64,000 bases of DNA, from assembly GCA_018340805.1 (NCBI GenBank), contig JACMZG010001913.1, positions 27,807,311-27,871,310 on the forward strand, given 5' to 3'. Shown here piece after piece: positions 23,410 through 35,545 of the stretch. This DNA is from Microvelia longipes (Eukaryota > Arthropoda > Insecta > Hemiptera > Veliidae). Under the pieces are notes generated by a model that was not told the DNA's origin, did no database searches, and saw only the letters and a program-made list of their open reading frames with translations. Made by a program: the position numbers and the translations under genes. Position 1 is the stretch's first letter, and each line of letters begins with the position of its first letter.

Positions 23410-26400
23410 TTTGAGGTACACATGCTTGGACGTACAAATATAGCAAGTATCATCCAAATGATCACCTTTTGCAACAATCATTATTAAGTAACCTGCGTGA
23501 TTAAAATTAAAAACTCAAAGGTTTGCGTTCAGTAATAGTAGTTCCTTTTATTTCACCTCATCGGACCTCGAAACATGCAGTAATTTATTTGTATCTTCTA
23601 CTATGCAAGTGCAAATGAAAATTGCAATAACACAGGTATGTAAGATTAAGGGCGGCATATTAAACTTAAGAATTCCATCTCGGAATCAAACAATCTGAGA
23701 GAAGCATCTTGTAGAAGGTCTAAGCTAGCTCGCAGGCATAATCATAATCTAACTTAAACTTATAGAAACAGATATAGTCGGGTTCAAGGTGAGCGTACAG
23801 TCACGATCTGGTCCTCCCAAGCCAAATCTACAGATCCACATTTAAATGTTATTTGTTTTCAAACAGGTAACAGTACTATTCATACAATATCACAATCTTA
23901 AAACCCGCAATACAAAAAAAGGGCAAAAACAAGATTTATTCATTGGGAATGAATCGGGAAAAAACAATGATGTATGGGTTACGTTACCAAAGACAACCAA
24001 ATTTTCTCGATTTTCAGCAAACTTTTAACCAAGCATAAAGGTTAACATGTTAATGAAAAGAGGGGCAACAATCTAAAACTTATTAGAGCCGTTACCTTAA
24101 CTTATGCTTAATATAGACTTAACGTTGCTAATGTGGACGCAGCTTAAGTCTTCCGGTAGAGAAGCGTTTGCAATGTCCTAATAGTTTAGGAAGTTGGAAT
24201 TTCGTGTCAATAAAGATGGGGACATCTTGAAAGATAGCATAGTATAAGTGTGTAGTGTGTGAGTTTGCAATATTGGCAGATTTTGCCTCATTAGTATGTA
24301 GAATCTATTTGAAAGGGCCAAGTTTAAGCTTTCAAACGCCACCAAAATAAAAATCATATTCTATGCAGAATTATAAATACAGCCATTTTTGTAATCAAAG
24401 AAATGTTGAAAAATCATATTTTTTGGAAAATTTGTCACGCTACTGCGGCAATATAGCTGCACCAAATGAGCCAAAAATCTGGGTTTTTTCTTCCTTCATT
24501 GGTGCCTACCCGTCAGCAAAATTACATTAAAATCGGTGATATCGAGCCCAAAAATGTACTTCTTTATTTTGAATTGACATGGAATGACCCATTAGTAATA
24601 TTAAATTATTAAAGAGAATCCAAATATATGACGTCACAATAATGCAAAATAGCTCACTTCAGACGCCAAGCATACTTGAAAAACATCGTCGTTTGTGCCT
24701 CTAAAAGTAAGCCAATTGGAACAAATAAATTTGCTCAAGAATAAAAATGAGTAATCATACGATGATTATTTTCAAAACTTATTACAAAATATTAAAGTAG
24801 TGTGGGATAATAATAAGATAAAGGCGGGTTATTAAGCCTTACTTTGCTTCCCGCATTACTTTTTCCATTTAGTGGATGTCTAAGAAAACACGATCAGCCA
24901 CGAGCAGACCTTTAAACTGTATCTATTAATAAGTGAGGAAACTTATTTACTTCAACCGGCCATTTTTTAGATAATAAAATAACTTAATCTCCCTAATTTC
25001 ATTTAGAAAACATAGTAATGCAAACACAAATATTGGTCCAAAACTTTATATTGAAAAGTTTTACGGCTCTTACAAGTTAGTTTACATCTAACAACAATAA
25101 AATAGAAGCTACAGCGCTACAGTAATAATAACTACAGCGCCGAATTTAAAAAGTTAAAAAGAAGTGTTTAATAACCCTAAAAAAAGTCGACTCGCAGTAA
25201 AGAGCAAGTTGACTCGCTATTTATACATGCAGTTACAGTAAAACTAATTAGGGAAAGAGAAGGAAGCCTTGTCGCTCTCATACTCGGACTAATTTTAATA
25301 TTATTTTAGTTTTAATTGGGTTTCAGAATGATTCCCTCCCTGAGGTTCGAGTTCAAGGAGTTTGGATCCAAGGCCGCCGAGCTCTTCCTTCCATAACAAC
25401 CACAGAGTTTCCACTTTGGTACTTGAGCCAAAATTAAAGTGGGCTGGTTGAGACTAATGAAAATTCAACATTTTTCAAATTCAAGTCAACATTTTCGCGA
25501 TTTAATATTTAATCGGGATATAACCGTAGGTCTTAAAATCTGTCCTAAGCACGCATCAAAGTATTTATTCAGCGTTACTACTACAGACTAAAGCTACGAA
25601 GCATTTTCCTAATGTTTATTCTCTACACAAAATAATGACTGTCATATATAGAAAAACAAGTTTTTTTATTCTAAAATTCGAAAAACCATTACCACTTCAA
25701 TTTGCTTGTTATTCTACAAAAACTTAAATTAGATACAGGTTAGTTTGATTTGACGTTATTAATGCATCCAAGTGATTAGGGGTTGTATTCTTGAGCCTCG
25801 GTTTTGTATAAAGCGCTGGTGGTCGATTTAAACTAATAAAACGTAAAGTTATGGATATGTACAAATAAGAATGTTCCTCGAATCATCTAAAACACATCTG
25901 TACAGGTGAAGTTTTAATTTTAAGATATTATAATCACGTCAATTAATGTAAATAATTAAAATCAATTACAGTGCTGCTATTTTCCTGTTGTTGAGTATAC
26001 ATAACGTACAATTTTTGGGAACAGGGTACCCGAACTTTTCTCATCAGATTCCGGATTTGCAACGCTTAAACCTCACTACTTTGGATTCCTCGCTCATCTT
26101 ATGACAGTAAAACATCGGAATAATTTCCAGCGGTCACTCATTCAGGTACTGAACTCACTCAATGCAGCCTAACATTAGTAATCCAACAAATACTGCAAAT
26201 GAACTGCCTATATTAAAATGAAATTATCATACTTATTTATCACATGAAGGGTTATATTTATACCAAATTTGATCTCAATATAGGAATAATTTTTCGATTT
26301 TTAACGTTTTAAAAACGGTATAAATGTTATTCGATATAATTGATCTAACCCTGATAGAATCAATCTTGGCAAATTAATTACTACTACAAATTAATGACTA

Positions 26401-26450
26401 CTTGTGCGCTAGTATGGCCTAACTAGGCCATACTATAGTTAATCACTGAT
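23410..26450. other. Non-coding stretch, no gene supported
   Basis: AT-rich with no recognised gene. The part near 24,450-24,640 resembles generic decayed repeat sequence (TGACGTCAC motif as in family A), but I cannot assign it. Confidence 0.4.
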
Positions 26451-26461
26451 ATAACTTTATT

Positions 26462-26560
26462 AGTTGAGAGCTCGAGTGTTGCGCCGCCTGCTGATGATGG
26501 CGTTATGCCGAAACCGGTCCAGGGATATTTATATCCAACAGCAAGTATCGACGGTAGCTG
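26462..26560 (+). ncRNA. Hammerhead-ribozyme-like motif (candidate)
   Basis: CTGATGATGGCGTTATGCCG followed by AAACC (26,491-26,515) contains the CUGAUGA box, a small GGC/GCC stem II and the GAAAC box, in the order of the hammerhead core found in Penelope-like elements and retrozymes. One extra U lies between CUGAUGA and stem II, and stems I and III are not obvious. It is a candidate, not a demonstrated ribozyme. No reverse transcriptase is nearby. Confidence 0.4.
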
Positions 26561-27021
26561 ATTCTTCGATTGAGATATATGATTCCTTATTAAGTTGACT
26601 CGAAGAAATATACATTGCATATAATACGTTTATAATTAATATGTCAAAATAAATATTTCTACAAAAAAAAGTCCTCACCTTTTCAAACATGGCTATGTCC
26701 TTTTCAACCTATGTCTGTTGTGACATAGTTTTTTTAAAAAAAAGTATAAACAACCAATTACATAGAATAATAACATGTTTGTCGATTTCACCTAGTGACC
26801 CGTAGGTTTCAATTGATTTACAGCGACCCTGAACCAATCAACTATTTGGTCAAATTGATTTATAGGACCAAAGCAATGACAAAATAAGACGAGGCATAGA
26901 ATAGAGCCTTGTGGGACAGTTAGACCCGAACTGTTTACAACAGACCCTTAGTTTGAAAGAACAATGCTTCATATTATTACTTAACCCTTAAATTATTTAA
27001 CGAATGTACCCAGTTGTTATT

Positions 27022-27795
27022 ACCTTTCCTCATTTATACAAAAGGTATATAGGAAAAGTATTGCGTTTGCAAAAAAAAAAAAATCCGAAACCGGGATGAA
27101 ACCCGAATTATCCGTTTCAGGCGTTTTTAAGGCCTCCTAAGTGGTTTTCGCAAAGTTGTCTGTATGTGTGTTGTGTGTGTCTGTTATCATTGTAGCGCCC
27201 AGTGTATTTATGCTAAAGAGTTAAAATTTTGTACAAAAATCATTTTACCGCTGTAGTTGTACTATTCGGAAAATAATTTTTTTTATGACGTCATTAACCT
27301 GCAATAATGACTCAGCAAAAATTTCGAAAAATTGTTAAACACAGGAAAATGACGCCGCGATTCGATTGAAATTTGGCACGCATATAGCAATGTTTAAGGC
27401 TAATATATGTGCTAAGTGTCAATTCATTTTTGGCATTAGTTCAATTTTTATCGAATGATTTGTATAAGTTTTTTTAAAAAAAATTTAAAACATAGGAAAA
27501 TAATCCAATTGAATTGAAATTCAGTACAAGTGTATCCCTTGACGTAATAAATAAGTGTACTAAGTTTCCTTATAATAAAACAAGTTTATCCATGATTTTT
27601 TGTGGATCATAAAAGTTAAGCAGCATCGAGCGTGGTCACGAATATATTTACTACCAGGTTGCGTGTTGCAGTATAAATTGTATAACGACTTGTATTTCTG
27701 AGGACAAGCGAAGCGAGTCCGAAGTTAGAACGATGAGCGTAGCGAATCCGATATGATAAGGAAAAGTTCATAGGTACCCCGTACCCGATTTTTTT
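27022..27795 (+). repeat. Family A repeat, full-length copy
   Basis: Best copy of a dispersed non-coding family, about 770 bp. The proximal end is a hairpin (TACCTTTCCTCA facing TATAGGAAAAGTA). Then come AAATCCGAAACCGGG, a TGTGTGTTGTGTGTGTCTG block, GCTAAAGAGTTAAAATTTTG, ATGACGTCATTAACCTG, an AT-rich middle, GACAAGCGAAGCGAGTCCG and the distal end TTCATAGGTACCCCGTACCC plus GATTTTTTTT. The 40.35-41.18 kb copy has the same order end to end. Without terminal inverted repeats, but with one hairpin end and one conserved end, it resembles non-autonomous Helitron/Helentron-type elements. That classification is inference. Confidence 0.7.
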
Positions 27796-27799
27796 TAAC

Positions 27800-29070
27800 T
27801 TTATCTATGTAATTCTAATAAGAAGGAGCCCCTTATATCAAGTTAAACGAACTATTTCGACTAATGTATCATTATTACTTCTAGCATTTATATAATAATT
27901 CAAATTAAATGAAATTTTAAACTAAAGCATAAAAAAGCTTGTGTCAAAGCATAAATCATAAATTTGTACGTGCTGTCATTAATGGCGTATATGTTAACCA
28001 ATTTCATAAGAATGTAACGAGCAATGTATTCCAGAAAAACGTATACTAGTTAAATTTTCGAAATTGTAATTCTGATTTTATATGGAGGAAAATTTGATTT
28101 ATTGTAATAAAGTTAGGTGTTAATACTTAAATAAACAATAATAAGTATGAACAAGCAACTTTACACAGCTCTGGTCAAGTTACACCCTCTTAAAGTACCA
28201 ACTTAACCTTTTTAAAACAAGTAGAAAAAACTAAAAGTGATGCCAAAGAGACTGGATATAACTTCTTAAGGAAGAAGATAAAAAAAGAAAAAGATAATGG
28301 AGGCAAGATGGTGGGAGGCACCAAGCGAAAAGCGACCTTGACTTCTCTAACATACCATAAACTCTATGCAAGAGTTTCCCTTGCGTACCAACTAACAAAC
28401 AGACACACGATACTATATATGACAATCGATGGATACCTATAACGTGGCTTGGCAACAATGAGATTGTTCCATAGGAATTGTTAAAGGTATGGCCAAATAT
28501 TAACATGGTTTTGAAGAAGTTCCATAAGGCAGAAAAATATAAAGACTGCGAAGTTTTATGGTGCTGTGCTATGATTTTAGCGGCACTGTACTTAAGCTTG
28601 TATAGAATCTTCTCATGGTTTTAGTTTTGTCTATTATTACAAAGCTCTCTGAAGTTATATTCTATAAACTCACGAGAACACAACATTATATCAAATCCAT
28701 ATTTTGATGAGGGTAATTTTGGACAAGGAATCTCCGTAGTAACGAATTAAAATAAACACAAAAATATACTGAACTAAGAAATATACAAAAGGGTGCTGAT
28801 TTCGCTTAGCTCAGTTTGTAATAACATTTATGTCACATTTTTCATTTAGAATTTTTGTACAATTCCTTAACAAATAATGCAGTTACCATACTTAGAAACG
28901 TACATTTTTGTCCTTCGTTGAAACCTTTATTATTTACATTAACCTGGTATTATTCACACTAAGCAATAAAAATACCCAAAAAGTTGAAGAAACTAATTTT
29001 TCTCTAGTATAAACCACAACCTTCGAATCCACTACCATAAAATAACCTACTGTAGAGACGTCAGACCTAA
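27800..29070. other. AT-rich non-coding stretch
   Basis: No gene or repeat is recognised. A 91-codon open frame on the minus strand near 28.2-28.5 kb has no identifiable domain. Confidence 0.45.
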
Positions 29071-29076
29071 CGTAGT

Positions 29077-29590
29077 CAGGGTTTCTTTCAAAGGGGGTCC
29101 GAGGGATACCCCACCCCCCCCCCCCCCCCCCGGCGCATCCAGGCTACCCTCGGCTGGACAAATTAAATGATTTTAAATTTGTGATTAAAGATCAAAATTG
29201 TAAATTACTATTATTATATCGGTAAGTATTACCCAAATATGTTAATTTTGTTACTACAGTCAGTAACATTAAAATTTTAAGTTATAGAATAATGTAGTAT
29301 TGCCGTTTACAAACAGCAGTAAATCCTTAGAAATTTTATACTAATATTATTACATTTGGGCAAATTTTTCATCACGCTATTGTTCGACATACATCATAAA
29401 TTTAAAAAAAAATATTTCTTTCATGTAGTTTTGAACAAAAATCTATGATGCATATAAAACAAAATAGCAAGTTAAATAATTACTCAAATATAATAACATT
29501 AGTAACAAATTTCATAAGATTCAATACGGTTCCTAAGCGGTAATACTACGTTATCCTATAACTTACATTTTCAAAGTAACGAAAAGTATA
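29077..29590. mobile_element. Fold-back repeat with poly-C segment
   Basis: Starts near CAGGGTTTCTTTCAAAGG and passes through an 18-C run. It then forms a large imperfect palindrome: the segment 29,270-29,425 (GTTATAGAATAATGTAGTAT, then AGAAATTTTATACTAATATT) recurs inverted at 29,430-29,590. A diverged relative of the first 400 bp is found on the minus strand at 48.13-48.55 kb. No coding region is visible. Class unknown; the large internal palindrome is compatible with a fold-back DNA element. Confidence 0.6.
29114..29131. repeat. Poly-C tract
   Basis: Eighteen consecutive C residues within the fold-back repeat. Its relative at 48.5 kb has a short run of six C at the corresponding place. Confidence 0.9.
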
Positions 29591-29654
29591 CCTGTAAAAT
29601 GAGCGTGAATGGAGTCAATCATAAATAATGAAAAAATCTCCACAATACAAAACG

Positions 29655-29705
29655 TTTTTGGCAAAGCGCTTTCAACCTTACTAGAGGCCATCATCAGTGC
29701 GAAAC
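29655..29705 (-). ncRNA. Hammerhead-ribozyme-like motif (candidate)
   Basis: On the minus strand, CTGATGATGGCCTCTAGTAA is followed by GGTTGAAAGCGC and TTTGCC (core at 29,666-29,697). The CUGAUGA box, a GGCC/GGUU stem II and the GAAA box followed by a short stem III are in hammerhead order, as known at Penelope-like element termini. One or two stem II pairs are G-U. No associated coding sequence is present. Confidence 0.45.
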
Positions 29706-29719
29706 CGTTGAGATGTTAA

Positions 29720-32700
29720 AGAAGTAGAGAAGCGAATCTATGTTTACTTACTAGGTATTAGAGTCAGACTCCACATGTTTTGTGGAGAGACTTCTTTTCT
29801 TTCATTAAATAACGAAAATTAGTAACAAAATGTCCATATTTGGCTAATAGTTACATAGTTACCAAATAATTACGATAAATTTGAACTCCCATGAGTCAGT
29901 TTACAAGGGGTTGTTACTGATAATGATTTTGCCCAACTCAGTCGGCTGCTTTTTGGGGGTGGGCCTATAATAAATGGGGCTGCTAAGACCAACAAGTACT
30001 AATATTAAATAAACCAGGTTGAATAAAATAGATAAAACAATATTTATAAATTTAGATTTCTACCAAGAGATTATAATTAGATTTAAATGACAAATATTTG
30101 GTAATAAATTAAATAGCGGAAGAGCATTTTTTAAAATATATATATCATGCATTCAATACTTAAATCTAACAACTTATAAATTAAATAAATCAAGTTAATA
30201 AGCCTAGTTAATAGATAATCTAAATAGGTGTAAATAAGATATTTTAATAATAATTTTATAGGTGTTAGAGATAATAGTTTTAGATGTAATATAATTAAAT
30301 AAATTGTAGATAGGGTTATGTTTAATTAGGTAGATATAGTATAAAATAATTGTAGATAACTAAATTATAGATAGGATTATATTTATTAATTTTATAGATT
30401 TAATATAATAATAGTAGGTAAATATAATAATAACTAGGAATAGATTTTCTTAAAAATAACAATATTAATTAATTTTAATTTAGGTATTTATAAAATTTAA
30501 TTTATTAATTAATTTATTTAGGTATTTATTTAAGTTAGTATTATTAGTAATTTAGTTAAGAAAACTATAGCGCTATAATTATAAAATAATTCATGCATGA
30601 AAATAAAAATAATATTAAAACGATATCATAAAGTTCTCTCTCTCGCAAGTTTTTACGCCGCGCCCGGAAGTCTATAAGTCTATAAATTCATATGACTACT
30701 AATACTTGTAGTTCCTAAACTCAAAATAAAATAAAACTTAGAGCTAGGACTTAGCTGTCAGAGATGACGAGTCAAAGTAGTGGTGCGATGACAAGAATAA
30801 TCCAAGTTTAGGTAATCCACAATTAAACAAGTAAGTCTACAAAATCACTTCACTATTAGCATTAACTAATTTTTCTCAGCAGACACTATTGATATTTGAG
30901 GCACTCGGAAACACCACTAACAGATACACTGTATACTTAAAAATTGTACTTCGTAAACTAATCCCGACGACTAACGTACGTACGGAAATAAGACGGTATG
31001 ACTTTAACACTTTAAGAACATAACATCTAAATTAATACAATTAACAGTAATAATTATCCGACCTGGTCGACTGACTAACACATTGACATATAGGGTACAG
31101 ACTGAGACGTATAACGCTACAGGCCGACTGACTCACAGACAGGTGAATCTCGCCGTGGACGGTTTTATCACTTGAACTCCGACCGAACGTAAACAACGTA
31201 CGTTCTTCTAAACTAGAACTAATACGATGCACGTTCGGGTCAGAGTAACAAGTTACAAAACAACAACAAAACAAAAAGATAAAATTAAATACAAATAAAA
31301 TAGAAATAAAAGATAGAATGACAATTACGATATAATCTAAACTTATATCGTAACAGGGTAGAGACTATTTTTAAAAGTTTTGGACCATGTTTTCTTTTTA
31401 TTTATAAAAGAAATATTGTTAGAGCATCTTAAATGTTTCACCCTGTATATACCCATGAATAGTACTTCCATTTTATTATTGGAAATTGATTGTGTTTCTT
31501 ATAAGTACTAATAAATATTTTTAAAAAATACTTTGTACTTTGTTAATTTAATATTCCAAGTAATATTTTTTGCCCCCCCCCCCCGGCTTAACAATTTTCA
31601 CAACTGTGTATACAGTTTCAGATACACCTCCCTCCCACCCAGTGAATAACATCTAAAAGAAACCCTGAACGTATTCGATGAGGATTGACTGGGTTAGGCC
31701 TGACCTAAGGCTATACTTTTGAAAAGAAACAAGACTTTTTAGCCATCAAACCAGCACAGGTCCTGGCTCCATTCCGTGTTTCCAGAAAAGAACTTGAATA
31801 AATTTTTTACATTGGAACAACTCTAAGACTAGTAGATATTGTTTGCACCAAGTCAGGTTAAGAAAGATATAAAATGGCAGTGTTGGTACGGTTGGCTTCA
31901 CCCTGTAATTCCGACAATCATCACACTGTCCTCGCTCTGCTACTCCAACAACTACACTCTCATGATCGTATCAAATTTAAAATCACAACATGCTCCGCAC
32001 CAACTTCTCAACTGGCCTGAGCAACAAGTGTATTAACAAATTCCAGTTGCTCTACACATTCTATACTGCAATTGACATAATGACAAAACTGTCCCAAAAT
32101 CTATTCCTATACTACCACAAACATTTTTTAACAAATCAAATACCAATTCGAATCACGAGTGTCTTAAATAAATAAACTAAAATCCGGCGAGTAAACAATA
32201 ACATATAAACAAGCTGATTGGATGATCACTTCGCATAATTCTCTGTTTAACCAATCAGAAGCCAAAATTTTCGAATGCTTACCATAATCCCCATTTATAA
32301 CCCATTAGATAGTTTTGTTTATTAATTCTTTTTCAGCTGGATTTAAAACAAACATTCCTTTAAAGCCATTTTTACTTTCTCCAAAGAATATTCTTGCAAA
32401 AGTTGTCAAAAATAATAATAATTAAAAATAACTCTTAAATTACATTGTAAAAGTTTTCATTGTCTGCAAATAAAGGCTTCTCGATGATGTACAAGTCGAC
32501 TGTTCCTATGCCTTAATATTTCCTTGGTAAAAGGTCTTACATTCTTTATGAAGCATTACTTCTACATTCTTTGGAGCTGTACTCAACTAAGTAATTATAA
32601 ACATGAGTGTAAGTGGAGTACACGAAGTAATGAAATGTCTCTCCAAAGAGTTTTAAAGCAGTTTCCCACTTAGATCTTAGGCAGCAAATATCTTACAATT

Positions 32701-33600
32701 TTTAAGCGATGTTCTATTAATGTTTCTGGTATTATCCAGGCCAATCGCACTCTGATTTTTCAGGTCATAGTAGTTACTTTTTTCAGCTCTCAGTAACTAG
32801 GGAACTCTAGATAGTTTTCAAAAAATTAAAAATTTTGAAACGAATAATTAACATATAGGTTGAATTTGCAGATTAAAAATTATAATTGTGATAGGAAAGA
32901 AAGAGAAAGAGGGAGAGTGAGAGAGGAAGGGAGAGAGAGTCGACAGGCTCCTATTGTAGGCAATACGCTAAACAACAGCTTAGAAAGCCTCACATCTCGC
33001 AAATATTTTTCCGTCTTGAATCGCCCTAACTTACAAGATCGTACGCCCGTTTAAAATTTTAAAAAGGATAGATAAAGTATAAAGTATAAGTATAAAAACA
33101 AGCTGCAATAAATTCACATAGTAAATTGTAACTGTTAGAGCAACAATAAGAAAAAATAAGTGGTATCACACGATACAGGTGTTAAATACTTCATTATCAA
33201 GGACGATTGTGCTTCACAAAGGTTCTGTAGGTCTGAGAAACATCCTAGGGGAGGTTATACTTCCTGTTTGCATACAGTTAATAGCAGACGAAGGTTACAG
33301 TACTAACAACTTACACCATTAGTTTAAATATCATGAATATTCAACTAAAACGTGTTTAATAATAGAATTACAAACTTGGGTAATAGAAGTAAGTTATCGT
33401 AATATAATTATATTGGAAAAGACAAGAAATGTAATATATTAACACCTGTGTTGGCTGAGGAACAAAAAAGCAATTAAGTAAGCAACTGGGTGCATTACAG
33501 CCTTGTCCTCTGACACTTCATACATACAGATTCCTCTAAAAGAACATATGCCGAAGATCTCATTAGCGTATTAAAAAAAAAGCTAAAATAGTTCATACAT
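29720..33600. other. AT-rich non-coding stretch
   Basis: Includes a very AT-rich low-complexity block at about 30,005-30,610 (degenerate TAGATA/TAATATAA repeats). A 12-C tract lies at 31,573-31,584, and AAAGAAACCCTGAACGTA near 31,660 mirrors the CAGGGTTTCTTT end of the fold-back repeat at 29.08 kb, so a relative probably ends there. No gene is recognised. Confidence 0.45.
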
Positions 33601-33607
33601 TGATACA

Positions 33608-33764
33608 GTACGAAACACGGCTAAAACCAGTTGATAGCGTGGGAAAATAGTGTCGAGGAACCAATAAGTTTGCCCTGATTTGAAATTGAGGGCGTGGAAT
33701 AACCTCATTGGCCCCCTCAAATTATTTTCCTACGCTATCAACTGATTTTAGCCGTTTGTCGTAC
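33608..33764. mobile_element. TA-flanked MITE, copy 1
   Basis: A 157-bp element with inverted repeats of about 45 bp: the left arm starts GTACGAAACACGGCTAAAAC and the right arm ends in its near-complement GTCGTAC. TA follows the right end; the left flank reads CA, one change from TA. A second copy lies at 54,920-55,089. Internal-deletion size, terminal inverted repeats and TA flanks fit a Tc1/mariner-type MITE, but no transposase is present to confirm this. Confidence 0.75.
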
Positions 33765-33769
33765 TATAA

Positions 33770-35540
33770 AGGAATGACAACGAGTTGTTTTGATTAAGAA
33801 TAATGAATCAAATTTGAGGACTGTGATTTTAAAAGTCGAGGGATAAATATATTCCTAGACGATTAAAGCTGTCATTCCTATAAAATACATCATTATCGTC
33901 AAAGATACATTTCGTTGGAGAATCGCAAACGATTCCTCCTTCAAATTAAATCGCAGTTGGAAGTGCAACGATTTTAAAGAAAAAGGTTTCTGCTCCTCGG
34001 AGCTTCCTCACAAATTAGCCCGTTAATAGCAGATATCGCTAATTTGAGAGGTCACTTATATCGGCTAGTGTAATACTTGACACTGCAACAGATTCGAGCT
34101 TCTAGCTTCCAAGTGTTGATAGACCCTCGTCAATAAAAAGCAGCCATGACCCTGTGTTCTTTTCATTGAGTTTGGCCAACTCGTGGCACATATCACTGGT
34201 ATCAGGTTGGAGAGGCTTATTCGAAACACGCTAGGCGAATCTAAAAGCTTCAGGCGGTATTGTGTAGTTGCAAGCAAAATATTTATGTGGATTCTTATTT
34301 GACAAATTATAAAAATAGATCAATATGTTGGTACAGAACAGAATCGTGGTATCAGCTTCAGAGCAGATTCTGATGTGCGTACATTAAAGCAAATCGTCTA
34401 AGCGGCATATGATCATCAATTTAACTTTGTCTGGAAAGTCAGTAAACTCTTTCCCCAAATTATTGGCAATAAAACTTCACTAAAGACAGATCATGACGTA
34501 AGAACATCGTCACGACTATCGTATTTGATCAAAACAATCAAGTGTTTTAGAAATGAAACTTCATAGCCTGAGGAGCTATTAGCCAAGTACACTCAAAAAA
34601 CAATTGAAACCACGAACGACTTTAAAAAAGAATACATGTAATAAATACAAAGTATAGCTCTGTATTAAACTGCATTCAATAGTACACTAGTTGTTAAGCT
34701 TGTGTTTGCATCAGACGCTAATTTTAATTTCAATGTTTTTTAGAGATGTCTCATAGACATCTTGGCAAGTTCGGAAATTGTTTACTCTCGAGTTTAAAAT
34801 TATTATTAAGTCGCTTATTAGTAAGTATCTTTAGTATTTGGATATGAAATTATCATCTGAAATAAGGTTTGAATTCTTCCTCGGCTACAAACATAGTGAC
34901 GATGCTAAGGAACAGACAGAAAGCTACAAGATCACTATGAGTACAAGGAAACCCTCTCACATCTGAATGCATCTCGACAAAAAAGTACCCTAAAATGTTG
35001 ATCACCAAGGTCAACAACATAACCTTCTCAGACGACAAAAAACCCACCAGACATCCAACCCTAACCCTTCCTCGTATCACTAACCTCCAGCCCCCAATTC
35101 TAACAGACACCCAAATTCTTTTAAAGAAACAAATAACATTTTTTTATGTCTTCTTAAACTACCTTCTAACCTTTTGAATTATATAACCTTATACTTTAGT
35201 CTTTTCACCCAGTTATACCAACACGTTATCTACGAAAGTATATTACCTTGATTACACTACACCTATAGTAATTGTATACTACCACTACAACACACACACA
35301 ACATACCTGACAATGAAACAATACACCTTTACTATAGTCTAAATGAAATATGGGTTACATCTTTCTTTACTGCAAAGCTTTTCAGTCGGTAGAATGCTAG
35401 ACTTACGACTCCTATACACCCTAACCAGTAAATAAACAGATTCCTGGCAATGGCGGCCGTTACGTCCCCCTAAGAAAATGACGCTTACGAAGTTTTTAAA
35501 TCCCCCAAATTGCTCCATCCCTGTTAGTAATACAGATGAT
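33770..35540. other. Non-coding stretch, no gene supported
   Basis: No recognisable gene or repeat. Overlapping open frames on both strands near 34.85-35.18 kb have no domain and biased, low-complexity composition. Confidence 0.4.
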
Positions 35541-35545
35541 TCCAT

